Assembly: GCF_963082655.1 (NCBI RefSeq)
Contig: NC_081556.1
Coordinates: 68,681,227 to 68,745,226, forward strand
Direction of reading: 5' to 3'
Source of the DNA: Stomoxys calcitrans
Taxonomy: Eukaryota > Arthropoda > Insecta > Diptera > Muscidae
DNA: 64,000 nucleotides
Position 1 is the first letter of the stretch. Every line of letters begins with the position of its first letter. Shown piece by piece: positions 20,501 to 31,238 of this stretch. Under the pieces are notes generated by a model. The model was not told the origin of the DNA. It searched no databases and worked only from the letters and a program-made list of their open reading frames with translations. The translations under genes were made by a program, and so were the position numbers.

Positions 20501-20609
20501 CAGCGATGGGTAACACATGCACGCTATTGCAGATTATTGGGTACACACAAGCCATAAGTCTGTGGGCTTGGATATAACGCGCAAATGTGTGTGTTGGCGC
20601 CCATCACTG
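20501..20609 (+). mobile_element. hAT-type MITE (~109 bp)
   Basis: Terminal inverted repeats CAGCGATGGG (20501-20510) and CCCATCACTG (20600-20609) match CAGTGATGGG with one change. Imperfect 8-bp target duplications flank it (tttttaag / ctttaaag). The interior is partly self-complementary ('cacatgcacgc', 'gcgcaaatgtgtg'). Confidence 0.6.
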
Positions 20610-21572
20610 CTTTAAAGTCATGCATATAGCAATCATGCTTACGCTTAAATGTGAAGATGAGCGTTAGATGGGGTCATACTAAATGTGACTATTGGTAACG
20701 GTTGTTGCCTCGCGGTTCAAACAAAATGCTACCTATCCAGTTTAAATTAGTTTCATATGAAAACCGCCTTTTAAGGATCGGCTCCTATTGTGAGACGTTA
20801 AATAGGCTAACAATATTTGATGAATAATGGATGAGTCATTAGAAAATACCTTGACCCCATTGACTGTCAATGAGCCCTGGTGGGATGTGCTTTTTTTACT
20901 AACATTTCTGGTAACGATTTACAGTCTTGGGTTCGGCAATGTTAAGGGTGTTGAATAAAATAAAAAAAAAAATGCCAAATGCGGTTGTTCGTCGTAAAAC
21001 AAAGGCGAACGGCAGATGGAAGCAGAAAGAATGCCGCATGAACGACATCTGTGAGTTGTCTTTTTGCAAATTGTGCATATTGCTACCGCTTATCCACTTT
21101 GTGCCCTTCAACATTTCTTTAGATTTAAGCTCTAATAACTTTGCATTCGACTTTGACAAGCAAAAGGAAAAAGAGTCATTATTCGAAAATGCAATGACTT
21201 TTTCGGTACAAACCTTAAACATTGTCTAAGGCATAATGTACTCGTACAATGATGATGAATCAAGTGTTGAATGCAAAAGCCATGTTAAGACTTTAAGCAA
21301 GCAAACCGCAGTCAAAGCAGTCCAGTCAACATGAGATACAGTTGCCCGATCCGTCGCTTATTTGTAACTTAAACTGATTAATTATACTACTAAACAAATA
21401 AAGAAATTTGGTAATAGATATTCAAAAGAAATTTCAGGTTAAAGAGTATATGAGAGCTTATCAATAAATGATCCGATTACACCTATTTACAAACCTAAAG
21501 CGACCTACATCAATAAGAAGCTTCTGCACCTATCGGTTGCATCGGTGGATCGATTGCAATACTGTTATAATA
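20610..21572. other. Spacer with overlapping unsupported frames
   Basis: Two ~100-codon frames overlap on opposite strands at 20899-21229. Neither shows a recognisable domain, signal peptide or convincing composition. The plus one starts with a real ATG only at 20939 (MLRVLNKIKKK). Sequence around 20640-20900 is ordinary intergenic DNA to my eye. Confidence 0.4.
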
Positions 21573-22076
21573 ACAACAAATAATAGTGTGCTAAGTTCGG
21601 CCGGGCCGAATCTTGAGAACCCTCCACCATGGATTCTGCTAAAATATGGATAAAATCGGATAAAAATCGCGTTTTGTAAGGGCTCAAGAAGTCAAATCGG
21701 GCAATCGGTTTATATGAGAGCTCTATCAGTTGTTGGAAATCGTAACAGAACACTATGTGCAAAATTTCAGCCAAAGCGGACGAAAATTGAGGCTTCCATT
21801 GTCTCAAGAAGCCAAATCTGTAGATCGGTTTATATGGGAGCCATATCCAAACCTGAACCGATATGGCCTATTTTCAATCCCCAACGACCAACATTAATAT
21901 TATGTGTCTGTGCAAAATTTCAAGCGACTGACGGACGGACAGACATGGCAAGTTCGACTCAGAATGTCGAGACGATCAAGAATATATGTACTTCATGGAG
22001 TCCTAGATCAATATTTCGAGGTGTTACAAACAGAATGACTAGATTAGTATTCCCCCATTCTATGGTGGTGGGTATA
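21573..22076 (-). mobile_element. Short DINE-1-like element (~0.5 kb)
   Basis: It runs from 'acaacaaataatagtgtgct' with hairpin ttcggccgggccgaa (21596-21610), one or two monomers, the GTCY block in reverse ('gacggacggacagacatggc') and core ('gatcaagaatatatgtactt'), to 'tatggtggtgggtata' at 22061-22076. It is essentially complete but has few monomers. Confidence 0.75.
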
Positions 22077-22439
22077 AAAAAGACGTTAATTGTAATGGTA
22101 AATATTTTCTTACAATGGAACAACATGTCGGCCATTTTAAAATCTAATTTGACGGGAATAATATAAATAGAATAAAATAATGACGTTCTAGGCCGCGTCT
22201 TCTGCATTTATTTTAACACTCTCACACCAGTCCCAACAAAGAATTAGCTTAGTTAAACGTCTATTTTGTTATGCACAACGGGAAATCGCATAGCATTCTG
22301 TTGTGTTCAACAAATTAGCTGCATTGTTAAAAAAAGGTTAATACTATAGTAGCATCACCAAGCAAAAATTTAAAATTGGCAAGCGTGAGTAGGGTAAGTC
22401 CAGAAAAATACTTAAATAATGCTTAACTAATTCCTACTT
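22077..22439. other. Spacer, nothing recognised
   Basis: AT-rich sequence without visible coding or repeat structure. Confidence 0.5.
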
Positions 22440-22745
22440 TACATTAAAATAGCAAGTCAAGTTCTTTGCGCGGTATCTCTTTATAGGAAAACAAAGGATA
22501 ATGGATAAAAATTGCCATCCCATTGGGGTTCAAGAAGTGATATCAGGAAATCGCTTTATATGGCAGCTATATCAGGTAATAGACCTGTTCAGACCACATT
22601 TAGAACGCATGTTGAAGGCCGTAAGAGAAGTCCTTGTACAAAATCGGATAAGAATTACGCCCCTTATAGGCTCAAGGAGAAGAAAACAAAATACTTCATG
22701 CAAAATTTCAGCCAAATCGGATAATAATTGCGCACCCTAGATTTA
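22440..22745 (-). mobile_element. Degenerate DINE monomers
   Basis: It contains 'cgcggtatctctttataggaaaac', then 'atatggcagctatatcaggt' and 'caaatcggataataattgcg' in worn form. There is no hairpin or core. Confidence 0.55.
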
Positions 22746-22830
22746 GAGAAAAAATATTATGGAAAGTATATATTCAGTGGTGATTATAAACATCTACTGA
22801 GAAAAACATTTACATTTGTATTTTATTTTT

Positions 22831-23955
22831 ATATCCACCCCCGTAGGATGAGGGTATACTAATCTAGCCATGTCCGCCCGTCTGTCGAAGTCACGATAGC
22901 GGTCGAATGCTTAAAGGTAGCCGCTTGAAATTTCGCACAGGTACTTAATATTGATGTAGGCCGTTGGGGATTGCAAATGGGCTATTTCGGTTCAGATTTA
23001 GATATAGCTCCCATATAAATCGATCTCCCCATTTGATTTCTTGAGCCCCTGGAAACCGCAATTTTTTCCGATTTGGCTGAAATTTTGCACATAGTGTTTT
23101 GTTATGACTTTCAACAACTGTGCCATTTACGGTCCAAATCGGTCCATAACCTGATATAGCTCCCATATAAACTGATCTCCCGGTTTGACTTCTTTAGCCT
23201 CTGGAAGCTCTAGCTCTATAATCACAACTTTCGATAGTAGTTTTACTAATAAATATCGATGGTATCGATACTACCATTATTTCCCCACCTCCTATATTTC
23301 AAAGGAAAATCAGAAATGAAAATCAGGAAACCGATTTATATAGAAGTGATATCTATGCACAGACCAAATTAAACCAAGTTTAATAAAGTCAGTTGAAAGT
23401 CATGAGAGAAATCATTGTACAAAATATTAGCCTAATCGGATGAAAATTGCGCCCTCTCTATGCATCTTAAAGGATACATTTAGTGTCTCATTGCTTATTT
23501 TTGTTTAAATTGCAAAAAAGTTTACTTTTCCGATAGTATCCATCGGAAAAATATTAATCGATATTCAGTCAAAAAATTAACTATCGATAGTGCCTTCGAT
23601 ATTTTGCCAGCTCTACTGGAAGCCGCAATTTTTGTCGGTTTTGGCTGAAATTTTGAAAGTAGTGTCCTGTTGTCTATATTGTTATATGGCTCCCATATAA
23701 ACGGATCTACCGATTTGACTTCTTGAGTCCGATTTAGCTAAAAGTTTGCACATAGTGATCCGTTATGACTTCCAACATCTGTGCAAAGAACGTTTTGAAT
23801 CGATCTAGAACCTGATATAGCTCCCATATAAACTGATCTCCCGATTTAAATTCTTGAGCCCTTACAAGCCGATTTGGCTCAAATTTTGCATGTGGTGTTC
23901 CGTTATGAGATCCCATTGGCTACGTCCCTGCTCCCATCCTATGGTGGAGGGTATA
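22831..23955 (+). mobile_element. DINE-1-like element split by a hAT-like insertion
   Basis: It runs from 'tatccacccccgtaggatga' (22831) to 'tatggtggagggtata' (23940-23955), with monomers of the 'gatatagctcccatataaac' subtype. The central part (23211-23627) is foreign. No GC-rich hairpin is seen at the right end; 'aacaagtaaaa' follows directly. Confidence 0.65.
23211..23627. mobile_element. hAT-like insertion inside a DINE-like element
   Basis: It is flanked by 'tctggaag' (left) and 'actggaag' (right), a plausible 8-bp target duplication in the monomer word 'ctggaag(c)cgcaattttt'. The right end 'atattttgccagctcta' matches, inverted, the sequence at 13982. TATCGAT motifs occur at both ends. 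It carries some DINE-like monomer sequence itself. Confidence 0.5.
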
Positions 23956-24118
23956 ATAACAAGTAAAATTGGATATGCAGTTGATCCACGGAAAAAAGAA
24001 AATGAATGCGAATTCTTTGGAATTGACAGCTGAAGCTACTCCTGGCGGCAATGTTTCATCTTTAACTAGTAAAAAAACACGTTACGTTGGCCCTCGCAGA
24101 AGATCACTATAGATATTG

Positions 24119-25095
24119 TTAGGTTAGGTTAGGTTGAAAAGAGGTTGCGGATATTAATCCGCCCCATGTCACTATGGACATACACCTTAGGCAGTAATCG
24201 GCTTGTTGTGCGCTCTAAAAACTAAAAAGTAACCTCGAAAAATGGCATAAGAAATGCTGCAACGTCTCATCATCTTCCCCACATGCCCTACACTTGCTAT
24301 CACTTGCCGCACCGATTTTACATAAGTGAGCACGTAGCCTTATGAATCCCGTTATGACACCAAAAGCTATATTGACCTTCCTTTTAGTAATAGCCTCATC
24401 CTCTCACGATCCGGATTACCCCATAGGATTTTCGACGTCCCACCGACTGTCGCTGTTCCGCAGTGTTCGGACTGCGTCGACCCGAAAGGCTTTGGGTTAA
24501 CCAAGTTAATGGACGGCAGTTCTCTGGCCTTCACTGCCAAATCATCTGCCCTTTCATTTCCCCATACTCCGGCACCCAAACGATGCGGATTGTGCCATCC
24601 TCAAAGAAGGCGTTAATCTCCTTCTTACACTGCAAGACTGTTCGTGACCTTACCGTCCTTCTTGTTATTGCCTTTATGGTCGTTTTACATTCCGTAAATG
24701 TAAAATGTAAAAAGCGTTAGTACCACACCACCTTACCCATTCCGTGATCGCACGGATCTCCGCCTGCAGGACCGTATTTGCTAAAAGCCAGTGAACTATC
24801 TTCGGATTCAGGCCCCATTTCGAGCCTACGGCCCGTCTACATTATGCCCAACATCTGTGAGCCTTCTCAGAACGCTCCTGAATGTGACACTTTCAATTAA
24901 GTTCCCTATCCAACAGCACTCCTAAGTATTTGACATTGTCAGATATCAAAATCGTTCTATTGAGGAAACGTGGTGCGTCAAAGTGGCCCACTTTCGTTTT
25001 CCTCGTCAACAGGCATATTTCTGTCTTCTCTGGGTTAACATTGAAACCCCTGGGTGTAGCCCAGTCATATGCCATATGCAAGACCCTTTCCGCCC
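24119..25095 (-). mobile_element. LINE fragment (RT thumb to 3' end, deleted)
   Basis: On the minus strand, RT thumb words 'ATPRGFNVNPEKTEICL' and 'NVKYLGVLLDRELN' (about 24895-25075) are followed by an internally deleted RNase H region and 'DDLAVKARELPSINLVNPKP' (near 24500). The 3' end 'caacctaacctaacctaac' lies near 24119-24140. It is the same family as 1-1845 and 12571-13926, and is interrupted by stops. Confidence 0.8.
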
Positions 25096-26407
25096 ACATT
25101 TTTTCAAAACCGAAAATTGCCAAATTCTTCTGTGAAATTGGAAAAGATACCTCAATTTTTTTTTTTTTTTTTGAAAATTGTGGTCGCTTTTGTGTGCAGG
25201 AACTGACCCATTGGCGGTGACATTTGGTCATAAAGTTAGAGATGAATTTTGTACTGATTGCTAACACACTATTTATAGGCCGATCTTAATCTTTTAAAGC
25301 CTTCAAAGTGTGGTTGTCTTTGCGAATATCGTAGTTTGATAGTGAGTTTCGGCGAATCAGCTTCAGTATTTTGATGAAATGTTGTCCATTGCGCTCATTT
25401 TTGCTCTCAAACTTGTGTTTTAATTTCAAAAGGTTGTTGTTTGTGTCGGTCTATTGGTTTTAAATTGCTTTTATTTCTATACAATTTTACGCAAACAAAC
25501 TGAAAACATTAAGCAACTATAATTGTTAAATATTTAAAAAAAGTAATTTTGATACATTTTACGAAGAATCATACACATTCTACTTAAATAATGTCGCTAA
25601 TTTCGTATTCAGGCTTTATTAAAATCCATCGGAAATCCGTTTGTGACGGCAAAGATGTCCGGTAAAGATTGCATCCAACTATAGTCGTATATGCTCATAA
25701 TTTCCATCATGTCTTTATAAGTCCTAAAGTTTTCTTTATTTTTTTGAAAAAAAATAAGAAAAGGTGGTAAAATTACAAATCAGAAACACTATGAGATTTC
25801 TACGTTATTGCAGTTGCACAATTTTTTCTTTCTTTGCCCACTAATTAATGTCAAATGACCTAGCGGCAGACGTAAGTGTAATATTGTATAAAACTAGGCC
25901 TCATAGGTAAAGTCTGCTTACTAATACTATTTTAACACATTTCCTCACTTAAGGTGGGACATATAATAATAATAGATTTTGAAGCAAAAAGACTTTTTGA
26001 TTTCAATCATTAGGCCAAATTTGTTATGATAAAATTTTAATAAAAGTTTTGTGTTATCAGTGATATTTTTGCAGTTTTTCAAAAAAGAAATCGTGAAAAA
26101 TATGGGTATTTCACTGTGAAACACCTACTTTTTGTAAACATGCAGTTTGACTTTAATGAAATTCGTCAGTAAAAATGTTCATACATAACACATAAGGAAA
26201 TTATTATTCGCAAAATCTTTTCAGTAAAAAAAATTCTTTTAAGAAATTAAAAAAATTCAAAAAGTAAATTTTAAAATGTTCTAAATAATATTTCACTGTG
26301 CTGAAATCTACGGTCAAAGCCAACAGAACTAACAATTATCTACTGGACTTTGTAAATGTAAATCAATCTGGGTGATCATTTCGGGGTTTTTAAAATTGTG
26401 CTTCCGA
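25096..26407. other. AT-rich region, mostly unrecognised
   Basis: A 19-base T-run is at about 25155-25173. One short exon-like stretch (25609-25723) is listed separately. Otherwise no coding, terminal repeat or tandem structure was recognised. Confidence 0.45.
25609..25723 (-). pseudogene. Possible orphan terminal exon (37 codons)
   Basis: On the minus strand, after a possible acceptor 'aactttag' (25724-25731), an open stretch encodes 'TYKDMMEIMSIYDYSWMQSL' followed by 'PDIFAVTNGFPMDFNKA' and a TGA. Tyr/Trp/Met/Pro-rich composition is unusual for random AT-rich DNA, and a poly(A)-like AATAAA overlaps the last codons. No family is recognised and no upstream exon was found. It could be a host gene end, a retrocopy fragment or chance. 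Confidence 0.25.
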
Positions 26408-26465
26408 GTCCTTAAAATTTTTCATTTCATTGTACATCAGCAATGAAATGAAAAATTTTAAGGAC
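26408..26465. repeat. Perfect 24-bp hairpin with 10-nt loop
   Basis: Arms 26408-26431 and 26442-26465 are exact reverse complements (start 'gtccttaaaatttttcattt'), loop 'gtacatcagc'. It is a candidate small foldback or recent short inverted duplication. No surrounding element is recognised. Confidence 0.9.
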
Positions 26466-27270
26466 ATAATCGCATAATTTATAATTAAATATTATTAATT
26501 ATTTTCAAGTTTTTTTTGCCTGTTAGGGCGAAGATCGTTTAATTTCACAATTGCTTTGTTTCTCTCTCGAGACTAGCTCAATGATCGGAAATTCGAATCT
26601 ACGAGATTCGAATCTGGACACACGTAGCAGCAGCGAGAGCCGTTGCTTTGTGTGCAACTTCGAAAAGATGCACAAAAGGAAAATTTGTATGTCATGTAGA
26701 CGCATCAAAAAAAATTGATCACTATAAAGAAAATACAGTCCATGGAAAAGAACAGCTAGTGTGAAAGATGTCAGACTTGTGTTAGTGTCGTGCTTACATA
26801 GTAGACATGTTTTCGCGGTATATTCGATATAAGTACGACCAATGTTTGGCCTTGAAGCCTCTACACCTAATATGGCTGATGAGTTATTCTATCCAAATGA
26901 CGAAACACTTCCCATAGTGGTTGGTGTGTGTAATAATCTCTGCCGTTCCTTTTCCATTACAAAAATCTCCGATCGAAAAATTACTAATTATTCTTTGGAA
27001 AAGTTTTTCAGCCTAATACATTTTTTAAACAATATTTTTCAAAAGATAAATCTATATTTAAAATAATAAATAAACGAGAATAAAGAGAAAATATATGTAG
27101 AATAATGTCTGAGAAAAGTGTTTTTAAAATGTTTGTCTTTCGGATCAATTTTTATAAAAAAAAAATGTTGGCAAGAAAATTCCATGAAGATTTTGGGCTT
27201 AAAGAAACTTTTAATAACTTTTCGTTTATAACAATCACAAAAATTGTATCTTTTAAAAAAATTACATTGC
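26466..27270. other. Spacer, no supported gene
   Basis: A plus-strand ATG frame at 26842-27066 (MFGLEASTPNMADELFYPND) reads plausibly for its first ~30 codons and then becomes AT-rich. No family is recognised and no promoter is convincing, so I do not call a gene. Around 26590-26625 'attcgaatct' occurs twice, once in each arm of a small imperfect palindrome. Confidence 0.4.
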
Positions 27271-27294
27271 GATTCTGTCTTTAAAAAAATTGCA

Positions 27295-27830
27295 TTAACC
27301 CATTAACGACGAAGAATACCCAACAATAGAGCTGCCTTCGAAAAATTCTAGCTCGAGTTAGGAAAGAGGTATCGTAAATAAATTTGGATAGGCGTGAAGT
27401 GGACGACTGAAACCAGTAACAACAATTTTTTCCGTCATATTTTGGGGAAAATTCGTTTGTCGCAAGTCGGCAAATTCTTATATCCCAAAAATCAAACAAA
27501 CAAAAATCTCAAAATTTTTAAGAGTGAGATTTTTGGAAACCTTTCTCATTTCTTATTGCCTTTGTTGGTTTCTATATTAAAAAAAGATTGTGGCAATAAT
27601 CCTACTTCTTTTGACAGCAGGTGCTATTTTATGCCAAAATCATTAAATCCAACTTAATTCCTAAAAAATTCCTAAGAAAATGATTTTTTGTTGTAGTGGA
27701 TTGGGAAATAAAAAAAAAATCAACATATTTAAAAATATTCCTACGTCAATAAAAATTCCCCAAATTATGCATATATAAAATTTCATCAAAATTGGACAAC
27801 GGAATCGATAGTTAGGCGTAATGGGTTTAA
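27295..27830 (+). mobile_element. piggyBac-like MITE, copy 1
   Basis: It is bounded by TTAA at 27295-27298 and 27827-27830, with ends CCCATTAACG and CGTAATGGGT that are imperfect inverted repeats. TTAA target sites and C-rich starts are typical of piggyBac-type elements. The internal frames (for example 'FLYPKNQTNKNLKIFKSEIF') are not recognised as transposase. Confidence 0.55.
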
Positions 27831-27878
27831 ATGTTATCTTTAAAAATATTTATTGATTCTGTCTTTAAAAAAATTGCA

Positions 27879-28416
27879 TTAACCCATTAACGACGAAGAT
27901 ACCCAACAATAGAGCTGCCTTAGAAAAATTCTAGCTCGAGTTAGGAAAGAGGTATCGTAAATAAATTTGGATAGGCGTGAAGTGGACGACTGAAACCAGT
28001 AACAACAATTTTTTCCGTCATATTTTGGGGAATATTCGTTTGTCGCAAGTCGGCAAATTCTTATATCCCAAAAATCAAACAAACAAAAATCTCAAAATTT
28101 TTAAGAGTGAGATTTTTGGAAACCATTCTCATTTCTTATTGCCTTTGTTGGTTTCTATATTAAAAAAGATTGTGGCAATAATCCTACTTCTTTTGACAGC
28201 AGGTGCTATTTTTTGCCAAAATCATTAAATCCAACTTAATTCCTAAAAAATTCCTAAGAAAATGATTTTTTGTTGTAGTGGATTGGGAAATAAAAAAAAA
28301 AAAAATCAACATATTTAAAAAAATTCCTACGTCAATAAAAATTCCCCAAATTATGCATATATAAAATTTCATCAAAATTGGACAACGGAATCGATAGTTA
28401 GGCGTAATGGGTTTAA
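27879..28416 (+). mobile_element. piggyBac-like MITE, copy 2
   Basis: TTAA at 27879-27882 and 28413-28416 bound the second copy. Because the flanks are duplicated along with it, it arose by segment duplication and not by a second insertion. Confidence 0.55.
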
Positions 28417-28667
28417 ATGTTATCTTTAAAAATATTTATTGAAATTTGTCTATAGAAAACATTTCAGGAAAATATTCTTCTAAAAATGTTTATGCAAATG
28501 TAATGTAAACCTAATAAATAGAAATTAAAACCAATCCATTTTATTTTCAAAATAAATATATGATGTATCCCACTTTCTAAAGTCAATCCCACTTTTTTCC
28601 AATCCCGCCAAATCCCCAATCCCACGCTTTTTCCGAAAATTTTCCGCTACTGTGGTACAGGGTATTA

Positions 28668-28904
28668 TGGTTACCCAAAAAGTAATTGCGGATTTTTCAT
28701 ATAGTCGGCGTTGACAAATTTTTTCACAGCTTGTGACTCTGTAATTGCATTTTTTCTTCTGTCAGTTATCAGCTGTTACTTTTAGCTTGCTTTAGAAAAA
28801 AAGTGTAAAAAAAAAGTATATTTGATTAAAGTTCATTCTAAGTTTTATTAAAAATGCATTTACTTTCTTTTAAAAAACCCGCGATTACTTTTTGGGCAAC
28901 CCAA
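28668..28904. mobile_element. mariner-type MITE (~237 bp)
   Basis: Terminal inverted repeats 'ggttacccaaaaagtaatt' and 'attactttttgggcaaccc' bound it. The empty site is visible at 36375-36400 ('gggtattataacttagtg'), giving a TA/TAT target duplication. There is no coding capacity. Confidence 0.75.
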
Positions 28905-29144
28905 TATAACTTAGTGTACCCAGAAGGAAGAGAGCTATGTCCATTGATAAGTATAGCGATCGACGCGGAATCATTTTCTGATTCGATTTAGCTATGCCTA
29001 TTGAAATTGGAAAAAATCAGTTCAGATTTGGATATAGCTCTCATAAATATATTCGTCCGATTTGGAAAATCCCAAAATTTTGCACAACGCTTTTTTCGAC
29101 AACCACCACGATTTTCAAAAGTTTGGTTGAAATCGGTTCAGATT

Positions 29145-29202
29145 GAACGAACATATCTATGGAAACTGTATCTAAATACAGTTTCCATAGATATGTTCGT
29201 TC
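29145..29202. repeat. Perfect 27-bp hairpin with 4-nt loop
   Basis: Arms 29145-29171 and 29176-29202 are exact reverse complements (start 'gaacgaacatatctatggaa'), loop ctaa. It lies inside DINE-like monomers whose 'tatctatggaaactgtat' word was evidently copied back in inverted orientation. Confidence 0.9.
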
Positions 29203-29260
29203 GACTTTGAGCAGCTTCCATATAAATACAAATTCAATCGAATTTTCTACAAACTAGTAG

Positions 29261-29934
29261 GCGATCCAGAACTCACCGCATCATTGAGGGAAAGAATGAA
29301 AACCTAATTGTTGCCCAAAACAGTTTATAATAATACGAATACACCCAAAACATCAATCGCGCAAAACTTTTAGCTCAATTGCATAATAATTATTCTCAAG
29401 ATGACAGATTAAAATGTCATAAAGTTTTGAATTTTAAGTGTTTTTTTTTAACTTTCGTATAGTTCTTAAAAAATCACCCTTTGGTATGGATAAGGTAAAC
29501 ACTAATGGTGATTTCGATTGTGGAAAAATTGTAGCATTTTGTCGACATGTTGCACTGAAATTAAAAATTCTGTGTTCGTTTGTCCAAACAAATATAACCC
29601 CACCGCCGGGTGTAGTGTTCGTTTGTAATGGTGTTTCCTACAGAGAGTAGAAAAATGTTGTATTTCTTACACCGTACAAAGTCTATGGTGGAAAGTGTTG
29701 CAATTAAAGTCAGCGGCTACCATTCTAGCAAAATTTGTTTGAACAGACGAAGAAAAAGAAGGCAAACTTTAAAAACTTATTTACCTAACTATATAATAAA
29801 TGTATTGCTTGAAAGTTCTTTATCCGAAGACGAGGATGCGACTTTTACCGTATTATTTAGTCGAAAAAGGGATGAGGACATTTATTCCAGTTAAAACTAT
29901 TAGGCTAAATCAGACGACAAAAGTTTGTTTAACC
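29261..29934. other. Spacer, nothing certain
   Basis: Several short frames occur (29438-29650, 29628-29894) with no recognisable domain. The second has a basic run 'NRRRKRRQTLK'. It may be worn 5' sequence of the LINE that follows. Confidence 0.35.
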
Positions 29935-31238
29935 AGACATGCAGAGATGGCGTCAGATCGAAAGAGATGGCATTCAGGAAGCGCTTGGATAAAAATGCCA
30001 ATACTGAACTGTTGCGCAAGCAGGCACGATTTTCGTGTGCTAAAGTGCTTAGGAGCGGAAAATTTCTTTACGAATAGCGCCTAAGTACTAAGGTTCTTGC
30101 TTCTACACGGAGTAAGTAAAAGCTTTTGGTCGTTCGTGAAAAGGGTAGTTCCTCATCTATCCCAACTCTTGTTAAGGATGATCAAACGTTCACCGACCCG
30201 GTTGATAAGGCTTACCTGTTGGTTGATATATTTGCAGGGAACTCTTCCCTGCCGGATAGTAATCAACCACTCCACTTAATCGAAAATGTAGGGTTTTTAA
30301 GTATCTAGACATAAATAAATCCCCGGGCCCAGATGGCATATCAACACTTGTGTTGCGGAAGTTTACTTTGACGCTTGCTCGTACATTACGCAATCCTTTT
30401 AAACTTGTCTACCGTGCGGGAGTCTTCCCGGAGGGTTCTCCCGGAACGTTGCGAACGTTCCGCCAATACCCAAGAAGGGTGAGGCGAACAAAACTGCGAA
30501 TTACCTGCCAATTGTGATATGCTTCGCTTTCTCCTAGGTTATGGATAACATGGTTAATCACCATCTTGTGAGATATTAAGAGTCTAATGGCCTTCTCAGC
30601 GACCAACAGTATTGGTTCCGCAGAAATCTCTTCACGGGCGACCTCATGGCATTTCTGTCGAAACGTTGGAATCGCTTAATCCACCAGTTTGGTGAGAGCA
30701 AGGTTGTGACTATATACTATACGAGTCGTTATAGATGGGTTCCAATGAGCATAAATTGACCGCAGATATACCCCAGGGCTCTACCCTTTCTCCTTCTCTT
30801 TTTCTAATTTTCAACAACTCATTTGCGAATGAGAGTAATCTCTGTCATTCGAACCATAGGCCGAGTCTTCGCAAGACTGAGAACAAGAGTCGGGTTATGG
30901 AGATTTTAATGCACGGAAGACTCAGTGCTGTCACACAAACGATTCGCGGACCCATCATCTGTATCATCTTTGTCTATCAACGGTATAGAAGTTGAGCAAT
31001 CAGAAACTGTTGATGTTCTGTCCATGAAAATACAAAGTGATGTCCGTTGGGTTTAACATGTATTTGAAGTGTTGAAAGAAGCATTCAAGTGCTTAGGCTT
31101 CCTTAAGCGGTATAAAAAATACTTCACTCCTTCTGAACTTCTTAAAATCTATATCACTTCCATAATGCCGAAAATGGAGTACAACTCAAATGTATGGGCT
31201 GAAGCTCCAAAATCATCCCTGGAGCTACTGGAACGGGT
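29935..31238 (+). mobile_element. LINE fragment, Jockey/CR1-like type, decayed
   Basis: Broken plus-strand frames give 'KSFWSFVKRV' and 'DKAYLLVDIFAGNSSLPDS' (30120-30260). 'NKSPGPDGI' (about 30316-30342) is the RT fingers motif and 'GSTLSPSLFLIFNNSF' (about 30776-30825) is a mutated RT motif B. 'AFKCLGFLKRYKKYFTPSEL' and 'YITSIMPKMEYNSNVWAEAP' (31085-31210) are from the thumb. The catalytic YADD is not visible, being lost to a deletion near 30830-30960. This is a different family from 1-1845. Confidence 0.8.

Larger units (their letters stand above)
27271..28440 (+). repeat. 584-bp tandem duplication containing the MITE and its flanks
   Basis: 'gattctgtctttaaaaaaat' starts at 27271 and 27855 (period 584). 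Both units end 'ttatctttaaaaatatttatt' (27853 and 28440). Only a handful of substitutions and small A-run indels separate them, so the duplication is recent. Confidence 0.95.
28645..29260 (+). mobile_element. DINE-like element (subtype 2), interrupted by a mariner MITE
   Basis: 'ctactgtggtacagggtatta' and, after the insertion, 'acccagaaggaagagagc', 'ccattgataagtatagcgat' and 'tgattcgatttagctatg' match the copy at 36352-37178. Monomers 'gttcagatttggatatagct' follow. The far end is not found. Confidence 0.6.

Noticed and set aside
26842..27066. A 74-aa plus-strand gene (MFGLEASTPNMADELF...)
   Set aside because: No recognisable domain, no convincing promoter or poly(A) arrangement, and the second half reads as AT-rich non-coding DNA.
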